Assembly (NCBI RefSeq): GCF_030486595.1
Contig: NZ_JAUJZH010000043.1
Location: 1 to 47,710, forward strand
DNA from: Variovorax ginsengisoli
GTDB lineage: Bacteria; Pseudomonadota; Gammaproteobacteria; Burkholderiales; Burkholderiaceae_C
DNA: 47,710 nt
Direction of reading: 5' to 3'
Shown here: piece after piece, positions 31,933 through 39,721 of the stretch
Layout of the letters: the number at the start of each line of letters is the position of its first letter
How positions within the stretch are numbered: the first letter of the stretch is position 1
Translations under genes and position numbers: made by a program
The notes under the pieces: model-generated
What the model was told of the DNA's origin: nothing
Databases searched by the model: none
What the model saw: only the letters and a program-made list of their open reading frames with translations

Positions 31933-33231
31933 ATGGTCCAGCTGTTCGTCAGCCACATCTCCGAAGAAAAAGACGTCGCGATCCTCCTGAAGGACATGAT
32001 GGAGGAGGACTTTCTCGGCATGGTCGAGTTTTTCGCGTCCTCGGACGTGGGCACCATCGAACTCGGCGTGCAATGGCTCGAGGCCGTCGAGCGCGCGATC
32101 GCAAAGGCGGACGCCGTGATCGTGCTGTGCAGCAAGGCATCGGTCCAGCGGCCCTGGGTCCAGTTCGAGATCGGTGCGGCATGGATGAAAGGCCTGCCGA
32201 TCATCCCGGTCTGCCATTCGGGCATGAATCCCACCGACCTCGCGACGCCATTGAAGGACTACGAGGGCGCGGACCTCGGCTCCGGCGATGGCCTGCTGGC
32301 GCTCTACCAGATGATCGGCCGCCGCTTGAAGCTGCAGCGGACGCCGGTCCCGGGGGCTGCCTGGCTGGCCCGGCTGGCCGAACTCCTGAGCCTGCCGCAG
32401 GACGACTGCGTCCAGTTCGAGTACTACATGGACATCGTCCTGCCGGCCCCCGGGCGCCTTGGCGGGCCTTCCCTTCCGGACAACGCCGTGGTCGAGATGG
32501 GCGCCGACACCAAGCGGCTCTTCGGCCTCATTTCCCGGGGCAGCCTGACCTGGAAGAGCGTCGTGGAGGCCGTGGCGCCCTCGCTCGACAAGCGATGGCT
32601 GACCGAGCTGCAGAAGAGCATCCATCTGGCGAGCAACGACCGCGAGTTCGTGCCGATCCAGGCTGTCTTCCACGCGGGCGGCACCAAGGGGTCGTTCCAG
32701 CCGCAGCTGGCCAAGCTCGAAGTGTTCAGGCGGGGCGCGCGTCGCTTTCACGTCCATCTCGTGCCCACCGTCGTCGCGCCCCTGTTCGACGTGCCGGGCG
32801 ACCTCGGCCTGCTCGTGACCTTGCTGCGCCTCGGTCTTCGCTTCCGCTACGAAGCGATCGAAAACTACTGGAAGATGTCGAGGGGCTTCAAGCCGGACAA
32901 GGGAAGGCTCGACGCGCTGCGCTGCGCCATCGAGGTCATCGAGACCGACGCCCGGTCGCGCGGCGCCCAGAACTTCGAGCCGGGGGAGGTCGTCGCGCTG
33001 TTCGAACCCGGCGCCGACCAGGACGAGATGAGGGCGATCCAGGCAACCTGGGAAACCGTCCGGGCCACGCTGTTCCAGGAGCCGCCTCCGACCGCCGCCG
33101 ACATGGACGATGCGATCGAGGCGCTGGCGACGATGAACCTGCGCTTCATGCATCTCGGCACGAAGCGCTTCCATGAAATGGTGAACGTGCTGTGGGCGCG
33201 GCCGGCCCGGCCGGTCCGGCTCGCTGCCTAA
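31933..33231 (+). CDS. TIR-domain protein with uncharacterised C-terminal region
   Basis: 432 residues, cytoplasmic. Residues 1-100 are a TIR domain: VQLFVSHISEEKDVAILLKDMM, then QWLEAVERAIAKADAVIVLCSKAS, then W75-V-Q-F-E79-I-G-A-A-W and IPVCH. E79 sits where NAD-cleaving TIR enzymes carry their catalytic glutamate (W-x-x-x-E context), so NADase activity is likely. Residues about 145-432 form an alpha/beta-rich region I do not recognise, with no transmembrane helix; it may sense a trigger. The gene is monocistronic: GAGGTGG before the ATG, and its stop abuts a convergent hydrolase gene. TIR NADases of this layout are often antiphage proteins; that role is inference. Confidence 0.88.
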   Translation: MVQLFVSHISEEKDVAILLKDMMEEDFLGMVEFFASSDVGTIELGVQWLEAVERAIAKADAVIVLCSKASVQRPWVQFEIGAAWMKGLPIIPVCHSGMNPTDLATPLKDYEGADLGSGDGLLALYQMIGRRLKLQRTPVPGAAWLARLAELLSLPQDDCVQFEYYMDIVLPAPGRLGGPSLPDNAVVEMGADTKRLFGLISRGSLTWKSVVEAVAPSLDKRWLTELQKSIHLASNDREFVPIQAVFHAGGTKGSFQPQLAKLEVFRRGARRFHVHLVPTVVAPLFDVPGDLGLLVTLLRLGLRFRYEAIENYWKMSRGFKPDKGRLDALRCAIEVIETDARSRGAQNFEPGEVVALFEPGADQDEMRAIQATWETVRATLFQEPPPTAADMDDAIEALATMNLRFMHLGTKRFHEMVNVLWARPARPVRLAA

Positions 33232-34065
33232 CTAGGCTGCTTCCGGCGCAGGCAGCACGGCGGTCAACGCGAAATCGACCAGATGGAGCCAGGTCGTCTC
33301 GAAGCTCATGATGTCGTGGTGGTTGGAGCCGGCGACGGTCTGCACGCTGACGGGCGTCGGCCAGGCCGCGATCAGCTTCTGCGAGCGCTCATGCAGCACG
33401 ACCTCGTCGCTTTCGGCCAGCAGGACCTGGGTCTTCGCAGCGACCTCCCTGGAGTGCGCCAGGGAGTTGAACTGGTGGCGCAGCAGCAGGGACAGCGGCA
33501 CCAGTGGATAGCGCCGCTTGGCCACTTCCAGCATCGAGTCGTAGGGCGTGACCAGCTGCAGGCTCGAGAAATCCTGCCGCGCCACGAGCTGGATCGCCAC
33601 GCCCGTCCCCAGGCTGCGCCCGACCACGTGCAGGCGGGTCTGCGGGAAGGCCTGGCGCAAGTGATCGGCGAACTGGCGCGCGTCTTGAACGGACGCCACC
33701 TCGGAGGGGTCGCCCTGCGAATCCGCCACGCCCCGGTAGTTGAGCGCCGCGAACCCGAAGCCCGCCGGCAGCCAGTGCAGCGCCTGCGCCGTGGCGCGGA
33801 CGTCTTCGCCGCGGCCGGCGAAATAGATGAACAGGTCCTGCATGGCAGGCTCGCCCTCGGGGTGGTAGACATAGCCGCGAACCATCCCGCCCGGCACCGC
33901 GTGGGAGTAGGCGGAGAAATCGTCGGACAGGTGGACCACCGGATGCTTGCGGGCGTCGAACAGGATGTGTCCCTGACGTGTCGCCAGCAGGCCCCAGTAG
34001 GCGGCGATGCTCCCCAGGGCGGCGGCCGAGACCGACAGTGCGATGCGGGCGGCTCTGGATGACAA
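33232..34065 (-). CDS. Membrane-anchored alpha/beta hydrolase
   Basis: 277-residue serine hydrolase of the BEM46/ABHD13-like group. A hydrophobic N-terminal segment (about 8-27) probably anchors it to the membrane. The catalytic serine lies in GRSLGTG, with acid and histidine candidates in AESDEVV and SNHHD near the end; FAALNYRGVADSQG is typical of the fold. The start is TTG at 34065; an in-frame stop just upstream (the TAG of the SDR gene) excludes earlier starts, and no ATG follows until residue 61. Third gene of the operon. Substrate unknown. Confidence 0.85.
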   Translation of the reverse strand: MSSRAARIALSVSAAALGSIAAYWGLLATRQGHILFDARKHPVVHLSDDFSAYSHAVPGGMVRGYVYHPEGEPAMQDLFIYFAGRGEDVRATAQALHWLPAGFGFAALNYRGVADSQGDPSEVASVQDARQFADHLRQAFPQTRLHVVGRSLGTGVAIQLVARQDFSSLQLVTPYDSMLEVAKRRYPLVPLSLLLRHQFNSLAHSREVAAKTQVLLAESDEVVLHERSQKLIAAWPTPVSVQTVAGSNHHDIMSFETTWLHLVDFALTAVLPAPEAA

Positions 34066-34077
34066 GTGTCGACCTGG

Positions 34078-34869
34078 CTAGAAGGCGCTCTTGGTGCAGC
34101 CGCCGTCGACGCGCAGCGCCGCGCCCGTGGTCCCGGAAGACAGCGGGCTGGCGATGTAGGCCACCAGCGAGGCGATCTCCTGCGGCGTTTCGAAGCGCCG
34201 GATGAGGGAGGTGGGCCGCACCTTCTCGAAGAACTCCCGCTCGTAGGCCTCGAAGGACTTGCCGTCGGCCTTGGCCAGCGCCTCGACGAACTCGCCCACG
34301 CCGCGCGACCGGGTCGGCCCCGGCAGGACGCTGTTGACGGTGATACCGGTGCCCGCGACCGCCTCGGCCAATCCGCGCGAGACGGCCAGCTGCGCCGTCT
34401 TCGTCATGCCGTAGTGAATCATCTCGGCCGGAATCTGGACCGCGCTCTCGCTGGAGATGAAGATGATGCGGCCCCAGTCCGCGCGCCGCATCGCGGGCAG
34501 CACCAGGCGCGCCAGGCGGACGCCGCTCAGCACGTTGACGTCGAAGAAGCGCGTCCAGTCCTCGTCCGGGATCTCCTCGAAGGGCTTGGGCTCGAAGATG
34601 CCGAGGTTGTTGACCAGGATCTCGATGCCCGGGTGCCGAGCCACCAGGGCCTCCGCGACCGCGGCCGTGCTCAGGTCGCCGGCGAAGCCGATGGCCTCGC
34701 CGCCGTCCGCCGCCTCGATCTGGGCGACCGCCGCATCCACCGAGGCCTGCGAACGCCCGTTGACGATCACCCGGGCGCCCTCGGCCGCCAGTGCCTGCGC
34801 GATGGCGTGTCCGATGCCGGCCGTGCTGCCGGAGACCAGGGCCAGCCGGCCCCTGAGTTGGAGATTCAT
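34078..34869 (-). CDS. Short-chain dehydrogenase/reductase (SDR)
   Basis: 263-residue classical SDR. NAD(P) motif SGSTAGIG (about residues 13-20), NNLG in place of NNAG, catalytic FISSES and YGMTK, and the C-terminal GAALRVDGG. Its ATG overlaps the stop of the cyclodeaminase gene by four bases and the hydrolase starts 12 bases after its stop, so translation is probably coupled across all three. The partner enzymes suggest oxidation or reduction of an amino-acid-derived carbonyl or hydroxyl compound, but no pathway can be named. Confidence 0.91.
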   Translation of the reverse strand: MNLQLRGRLALVSGSTAGIGHAIAQALAAEGARVIVNGRSQASVDAAVAQIEAADGGEAIGFAGDLSTAAVAEALVARHPGIEILVNNLGIFEPKPFEEIPDEDWTRFFDVNVLSGVRLARLVLPAMRRADWGRIIFISSESAVQIPAEMIHYGMTKTAQLAVSRGLAEAVAGTGITVNSVLPGPTRSRGVGEFVEALAKADGKSFEAYEREFFEKVRPTSLIRRFETPQEIASLVAYIASPLSSGTTGAALRVDGGCTKSAF

Positions 34870-36044
34870 GCCTTGTGCCTTTCAGGAATTCGACGAGCCC
34901 CGCCGGCGGGTGCGGCGGCGCCGGCCCTGGGCGCAGAGCGTAGGCGAATCGGAGGCCGGCGTCGAGCGGCCTGCAGGCCCGCCACCGCATCGGCGCCGGC
35001 AGCGAGCGGCTTCGACGTCAGCAGGCCGAACAGATCCTTGGGGTCGGCGGCATTCGCCACCAGCTCGATCGCCTCGCCGAAGCCGAGTTCCGCGGCCCGC
35101 TCGCCCATGAACGCCAGGGCGGCGAAATCCTCGAGCGCGAAGCCGACCGAGTCGAACACCGTGACCTCCGAGGGGCCGCGCCGGCCGGGCCGGTGCCCGG
35201 CCAGCACCTGCCAGAACTCGGTCACGGCGAAGTCGGCCGGCAGCTGCTGGATCTCGCCTTCGATCCGCGACTGCGGCTCGAACTCCACGAACACCGAGCC
35301 CATCTCGAGCACGCCGCGGTGCAGCTCGGTCTTGCCGGGGCAGTCGCCGCCGACGGCGTTGATGTGCATGCCGGGCTCGATCATGGCGGGCGTGAGGATG
35401 GCCGCGCGGGTCTTGTCGGCGGTCGCCGTGGTCACGATGTCGGCGCCGCGCACCGCTTCGGCGGTGCTGGCGCAGACCTCGAGCCGCAGGCCCTGGCCGG
35501 CCAGGTTGGCCACCAGCTTGGCGGTGGCGGCGGGGTCGGTGTCGCAGAGGCTCAGCACCTCGATCCCGACCAGGTCGCGGAACGCCAGCGCCTGGAATTC
35601 GGCTTGCGCGCCGTTGCCGATCAAGGCCATCCTGCGGCTGCCGGGCCGCGCCAGGCTGCGCGCGGCGAGCGCGGACATCGCCGCGGTACGGATCGCCGTG
35701 CTCAGCGTCAGCTCGGACAGCAGCCGGGGCATGCCGGTGCGGACGTCGGCAAGCACCCCGAAGGCCATCACCGTGGGCAGCCCATGATGGTGGTTGCCCG
35801 GGTGCCCGTTCACGTACTTGAAGGCGAACTGCGTGGCGTCGGCGATCGGCATCAGCTCGATGACGCCGCGTTCGGAATGGCAGGCGAGCCGCGCGCTCTT
35901 GTCGAATTCGTTCCAGCGCAGGAACTCGCGGCGGATGCGCTCGGCCACGCCGGCGATGCACGCCGGCAGGCCCAGGCGCCGGACCAGCCGGATCATCTCC
36001 GGGGCGCTGAGGTAGAGGGTGGTGGGATGGGATGGGCGGGTCAT
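34866..36044 (-). CDS. Ornithine cyclodeaminase family protein
   Basis: 392 residues from ATG 36044 (MTRPSHPTTLYLSAPEMIRLV). Strong match to ornithine cyclodeaminase/mu-crystallin: FKYVNGHPGNHHHGLPTVMAFGVL, LLSELTLSTAIRTAAMSALAARSL, NAD motif IGNGAQAEFQALAF, and the INAVGGDCPGKTEL segment with the proton-donor Asp. It should convert ornithine to proline and ammonia, or act on a related amine. The C-terminus is about 40 residues longer than usual and turns Arg/Ala/Pro-rich (APRAGAAAPAGGARR), perhaps a read-on after a lost stop. First gene of a coupled three-gene operon. Confidence 0.9.
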   Translation of the reverse strand: MTRPSHPTTLYLSAPEMIRLVRRLGLPACIAGVAERIRREFLRWNEFDKSARLACHSERGVIELMPIADATQFAFKYVNGHPGNHHHGLPTVMAFGVLADVRTGMPRLLSELTLSTAIRTAAMSALAARSLARPGSRRMALIGNGAQAEFQALAFRDLVGIEVLSLCDTDPAATAKLVANLAGQGLRLEVCASTAEAVRGADIVTTATADKTRAAILTPAMIEPGMHINAVGGDCPGKTELHRGVLEMGSVFVEFEPQSRIEGEIQQLPADFAVTEFWQVLAGHRPGRRGPSEVTVFDSVGFALEDFAALAFMGERAAELGFGEAIELVANAADPKDLFGLLTSKPLAAGADAVAGLQAARRRPPIRLRSAPRAGAAAPAGGARRIPERHKA

Positions 36045-36200
36045 GGCAAGGTCCCGGGTGAATGCACACCCAGTGTCCCCAGCCCGCATGTCAACCGGTA
36101 GCCTCGAGGATGTCGCGTTAGCCCCGGGTTGCTGCCGAAATGGCAGTGTGGATTGGCGTTGTGCTGCTTGCTGCCGCCGCTCCGGGCCGCTGCGTCGCCC

Positions 36201-36806
36201 TCAGATGTGGAGCGCAGCCAGGGCCCCGACGACGACACCGATGCCGGCGACCGCCAGCATGCCCCACTCCAGCCACTTCTTGCGCGTCAGCAGTGCCATC
36301 GCGGCGAGCGCGATCGACACCTGGAGCGCGGTGGTGGCCTGGGCCCAGCGGTGGTGCTGGTGCATCTGCTGCTCGGACTGCCGGTCCCAGTCGAGGGCGT
36401 CCTTCTCGAGCTGCTGGGCGACCAGCAGGATTTCCGCCTTCTCTTGCTCGTAGCGGCCGACCTTGGCCTGCAGCGCCGGCTTGCGGTCGTCCGGGGCCAG
36501 GTCGCGCGCGAACTCGGCCAGCGCCTGCTTGGTGCTCTTGGCCTGGTAGAAATTCCACTGGTTCGACGCCTCGGTCTTCTTGATGCCGGCGTTGTTCTTG
36601 TAGAGCCCCGCGTTGGCCTGGGTGTGGCCGCCCATGTAGGCGAAGATCGCGCCCACCGTGGCGATGACCGCGGTGCACACCGCGATCTGGCTGGTCATGC
36701 TCTTGCCGCCGCCGTGCGCCGGGTCCGGGGCGTGCCCGCCGTGCGAGCTCGCGTGTTCCAACTCGTGGTCGTGCGGGCCGTGCACGTGAAAGCCGTTGCC
36801 TGACAT
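36201..36806 (-). CDS. DUF4337-like membrane protein
   Basis: 201 residues. A His-rich N-terminus (FHVHGPHDHELEHASSHGGHAPDPAHGG) could bind metal. One helix follows (IAVCTAVIATVGAIFAYMGG), then a long helical, probably periplasmic or cytoplasmic stretch (KKTEASNQWNFYQAKSTKQALAEFA) and two C-terminal helices. The arrangement matches DUF4337 proteins, whose function is unknown. It starts 59 bases after the SulP stop on the same strand and may be co-transcribed with it. Confidence 0.82.
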   Translation of the reverse strand: MSGNGFHVHGPHDHELEHASSHGGHAPDPAHGGGKSMTSQIAVCTAVIATVGAIFAYMGGHTQANAGLYKNNAGIKKTEASNQWNFYQAKSTKQALAEFARDLAPDDRKPALQAKVGRYEQEKAEILLVAQQLEKDALDWDRQSEQQMHQHHRWAQATTALQVSIALAAMALLTRKKWLEWGMLAVAGIGVVVGALAALHI

Positions 36807-36865
36807 AGGGTCTCCAGATGGGGAAATGAAAATTGGCGCGCCGCGAGTATGCCGAAATGGCGGGC

Positions 36866-38638
36866 TCAGTTGGGGCCGTGCTGCTGCTCCGGCGCGGCGG
36901 CCTCGTCTTCCCAGTCTTCCCACGCCACCGGATGGCTGCGCAGGTAGGTCCGCACGGCCTCGCCGATCGTCGGATAGAAAGTCTCGGCCCCCAGGCGCGC
37001 CAAAAGGCCGAAGCGCTTGAGCTTGTCCTTGACCGGGTCCTTCATTTCCGCGAAGCAGAGTTCGATGTTCTCGGCCAGCAGGCTGTCGTCGAGTTCCGCC
37101 ACGATGTCGGCGGCCGTCACGTCGACGCTCGTGACCGGTTCGGCGGCGACCACGACCCAGCGCACCGGTGTTGGCGAACTCGCCACCGCGGCGAGGACCT
37201 GGTCCCGAAACAGCTCGGCGTTGGCGAAGAACAGCGGTGCGTCCCAGCGGAACAGCACCAGGCCCGGGATGCGGGCCGCCTGCGGATAGCGGGTGATGTC
37301 GTGATAGCCCTTGAGGCGGTCGACCCGCCCGAGCACCGCCGAATGGGGACGCCAGCCATCCCAGAGGAATTCGATCACCGCGATGGCGACCGCGATGCCG
37401 ATGCCGGGAATCGCGCCGAACAGCGCGACACCGGCGAAGCAGACCATCGACAGCCAGAACTCCCACTGCTGGATGCGGTAGATGCGCCGCAGGTCGGTGA
37501 CCTCGAAGAGGCCAATGGCCGCCGCGATGACCACGGCGGCGAGCGCGGCGCTCGGCAGGTGGTGGAGCAGGTTGGGGGCCCACATGAGCAGCGCCGCGAT
37601 GGCCAAGGCGCCGACCACGCCGGTGAGCTGCGTGCGCGCCCCGGCGGCCTCAGCCACCGGCGTTCGCGACGCACTGCTGCTGATCGGCATGCCCTGGAAG
37701 AAGCCGGTCGCGAGGTTGGCGATGCCGAGGCCGATCATTTCCTGGTTCGGGGCCGGCGGCATGTGCATCCGGGCCGCATACACGCGCGAGAGCACGCTGG
37801 TGTCGGCGAAGGACACCAGTGCCACGGCGAGGCCGCCGAGCAGCACCGGTGCCACGTCGGCCATGCCGATGATCGGCAGCGCTGGCCTGGGCAGGCCCTG
37901 CGGCAGGTCGCCGAGCACCGAGATGCCGGCCCGTGCCGCCAGGTCGAACACCGCCGCCGCCGCCGTGGCGGCCACCACCGCCACCAGCACGGAGGGAAAG
38001 CGCGGCAGGCGCTGCAGCAGCAGGATGCCCCCCAGCGTGCCCGCGCCGATGGCCAGGGCGGTGCCGTTCCACTGCCCGGACAGCAGGCCCTGCGCAAAGG
38101 CCCAGAGCTGGCGATGCGGTCCTTCGGCTTCGACCGAGAAGCCGAACAGCTTCGGCAGCTGGCTGACGATCACCGTGAGCGCGATCCCGTTCATGTAGCC
38201 GTAGCGGATCGGCTTCGAGAGCAGCTCGGTGACGAAGCCGAGCTTGGCGAAGCCGGCACCGATGCAGACCACCCCGGAGACGACCGCCATCGCGCTGGCC
38301 AGCGCGACCGCGCGCATCGGGTCGCCCGCGGCAAGCGGCGCCACGACTGCGAGGATCAGGGCCGCGAGGGCCGAGTCCGGGCCCAGCACGAGGATCCGGC
38401 TGGGTCCGAACAGGGCGTAGGCGAGCAGCGGGACGATGGTCGCGTAGAGCCCGTGGATGCCGCCGATGCCCGAGGCCTCGGCATAGGCGATGCCGACCGG
38501 CACCAGCATGGTGGTGAGCACCAGGCCGGCCGTGAGGTCGTGGCGCAGCCAGGCGAACTCGTAGGCCCGCAGCGTGCGCCAGCCTGGAAGCCAGCGCAGC
38601 GGCGCTGCGGCGTCGGTGGGTTTGGGAACGGGCGTCAC
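36866..38638 (-). CDS. SulP-family anion transporter with STAS domain
   Basis: 590-residue SLC26/SulP permease for sulfate, bicarbonate or C4 anions. The transmembrane part opens with YEFAWLRHDLTAGLVLTTMLVPVGIAYAEASG, a hallmark sequence, and includes ATGFFQGMPISSSASRT in the anion-binding region. The C-terminal STAS domain is about 450-570 (IPGLVLFRWDAPLFFANAELFRDQV). Start is GTG at 38638 with GGGAGAA before it, and the GTGA overlaps the TGA of the lysR gene. That coupling of a regulator with a transporter in the same transcript is unusual. Confidence 0.92.
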   Translation of the reverse strand: MTPVPKPTDAAAPLRWLPGWRTLRAYEFAWLRHDLTAGLVLTTMLVPVGIAYAEASGIGGIHGLYATIVPLLAYALFGPSRILVLGPDSALAALILAVVAPLAAGDPMRAVALASAMAVVSGVVCIGAGFAKLGFVTELLSKPIRYGYMNGIALTVIVSQLPKLFGFSVEAEGPHRQLWAFAQGLLSGQWNGTALAIGAGTLGGILLLQRLPRFPSVLVAVVAATAAAAVFDLAARAGISVLGDLPQGLPRPALPIIGMADVAPVLLGGLAVALVSFADTSVLSRVYAARMHMPPAPNQEMIGLGIANLATGFFQGMPISSSASRTPVAEAAGARTQLTGVVGALAIAALLMWAPNLLHHLPSAALAAVVIAAAIGLFEVTDLRRIYRIQQWEFWLSMVCFAGVALFGAIPGIGIAVAIAVIEFLWDGWRPHSAVLGRVDRLKGYHDITRYPQAARIPGLVLFRWDAPLFFANAELFRDQVLAAVASSPTPVRWVVVAAEPVTSVDVTAADIVAELDDSLLAENIELCFAEMKDPVKDKLKRFGLLARLGAETFYPTIGEAVRTYLRSHPVAWEDWEDEAAAPEQQHGPN

Positions 38639-39624
38639 GACGGTTCTCCCGGTCGGGCGGCGATCCGATTGTCGGGCACGGCGCCATGGTTCCACTGGAA
38701 ACGCATCGCCTCGATGAAGCGCTTGAGCTTCGGCGGCTGGAGCCGCGACTGCGGGTACACCAGGTGCACCGGCAGCGTGGCCGCCTGCCATTGCGGCACC
38801 AGCTGGACCAGCCGGCCCTCGGCCAGATCCTCGGCCAGCAGCCAGGTCGACCCCACGCACACGCCCAGGCCCATCGCGGCGGCGCTGCGCAAGGCGTAGA
38901 GGCTGTCGGTGCTCAGGCGCGGGCGCATGGCGACACGGCAGGCCTCGCCGGTTCCCACATGCGACAGCAGGATCTCGGTGCGGTAGAAGGTGCGCAGCGC
39001 GAGCCACGGCAGCGCCGCGAGTTCGCGCGCATGGGTGGGTGCGGGCGCGCCTTGGAGCACCGAGGGTGCGGCCACGACGATGCGCGGCACCTCGGTGAGC
39101 TTGATGGCGACGACGCCCAGGTCGCTCACTTCACCGACCTGGATCGCGCAGTCGACGCCTTCGGCGATGAAGTCCGGCCGCCGGTCGTGCAGCAGCCATT
39201 CGACGCTGACGCGGGGATGCTTGCGCAGGTAGTCGGCCAGCGGGCCGACCAGCAGCTGCTGGCCGAAGGCGTGCGGTGCGACCACGCGCAGCATGCCCTC
39301 CGGCTCGTCGTCGTCGCCGCGCAGGTCCGACTCGAAGGCCTGCCAGCTCTCGATCAGCTCCCGGGCGCGCTCGACGCAGCGCTCGCCGTCTTCGGTCAGC
39401 TTCATGGCATGGGTCGAGCGGCGCAGCAGGCGCACGCCCAGCAGGCGCTCCAGCGCCTGCAGCCGGCGGCTGACCGTCGGCTGCGTGGTCCGCATCTGGG
39501 CCGCGGCGGCCGACAGGCTGCCCGCCTCGACGATCTGCACGAAGGTCTTCATCAGCTCGATGCGGTCGGACGAGGCGGCCGCGGGCGCTGGCAGCGGGGA
39601 GGGCGGCACGGCGAAGGCTTGCAT
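38635..39624 (-). CDS. LysR-family regulator translationally coupled to SulP gene
   Basis: 329-residue LysR regulator. HTH at about 22-80 (IELMKTFVQIVEAGSLSAAAAQMRTTQPTVSRRLQALERLLGVRLLRRSTHAMKLTEDG) and effector domain to about 315. It belongs to the CrgA-like group in form. It is divergent from an MFS transporter at 39722, with a palindrome overlapping its own start codon, and its stop overlaps the SulP start by four bases. It may thus control both the MFS gene and its own lysR-SulP transcript. A later in-frame Met (residue 25) is a possible alternative start. Confidence 0.91.
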   Translation of the reverse strand: MQAFAVPPSPLPAPAAASSDRIELMKTFVQIVEAGSLSAAAAQMRTTQPTVSRRLQALERLLGVRLLRRSTHAMKLTEDGERCVERARELIESWQAFESDLRGDDDEPEGMLRVVAPHAFGQQLLVGPLADYLRKHPRVSVEWLLHDRRPDFIAEGVDCAIQVGEVSDLGVVAIKLTEVPRIVVAAPSVLQGAPAPTHARELAALPWLALRTFYRTEILLSHVGTGEACRVAMRPRLSTDSLYALRSAAAMGLGVCVGSTWLLAEDLAEGRLVQLVPQWQAATLPVHLVYPQSRLQPPKLKRFIEAMRFQWNHGAVPDNRIAARPGEPS

Positions 39625-39637
39625 ACGTGAATCGTAT
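39623..39637. promoter_or_regulatory. LysR box overlapping the lysR start codon
   Basis: ATACG-TGAAT-CGTAT, a perfect five-base inverted repeat with T-N11-A layout. It covers the first two bases of the lysR ATG (39624-39622) and lies 84 bases before the MFS ATG. A possible rightward promoter TTGCAT (39619-39624), 16 bases, TATTGT (39641-39646) overlaps it. Confidence 0.65.
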
Positions 39638-39721
39638 AACTATTGTGCGTTCGCCAAGGCTACCAAAGCAGGCCCGGTGCCTTCAAACTTCGATGCATTC
39701 AAGAAATTAAGGGTTTTCACC

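Noticed and set aside
38639..39007. ATG-started N-terminal extension of the SulP frame
   Set aside because: It overlaps the lysR gene in another frame and is not like SulP N-termini; the GTG at 38638 has a good ribosome binding site.
39293..39721. Upstream extension of the MFS frame
   Set aside because: It is antisense to the HTH-coding part of the lysR gene; the MFS family start and ribosome binding site fit ATG 39722.
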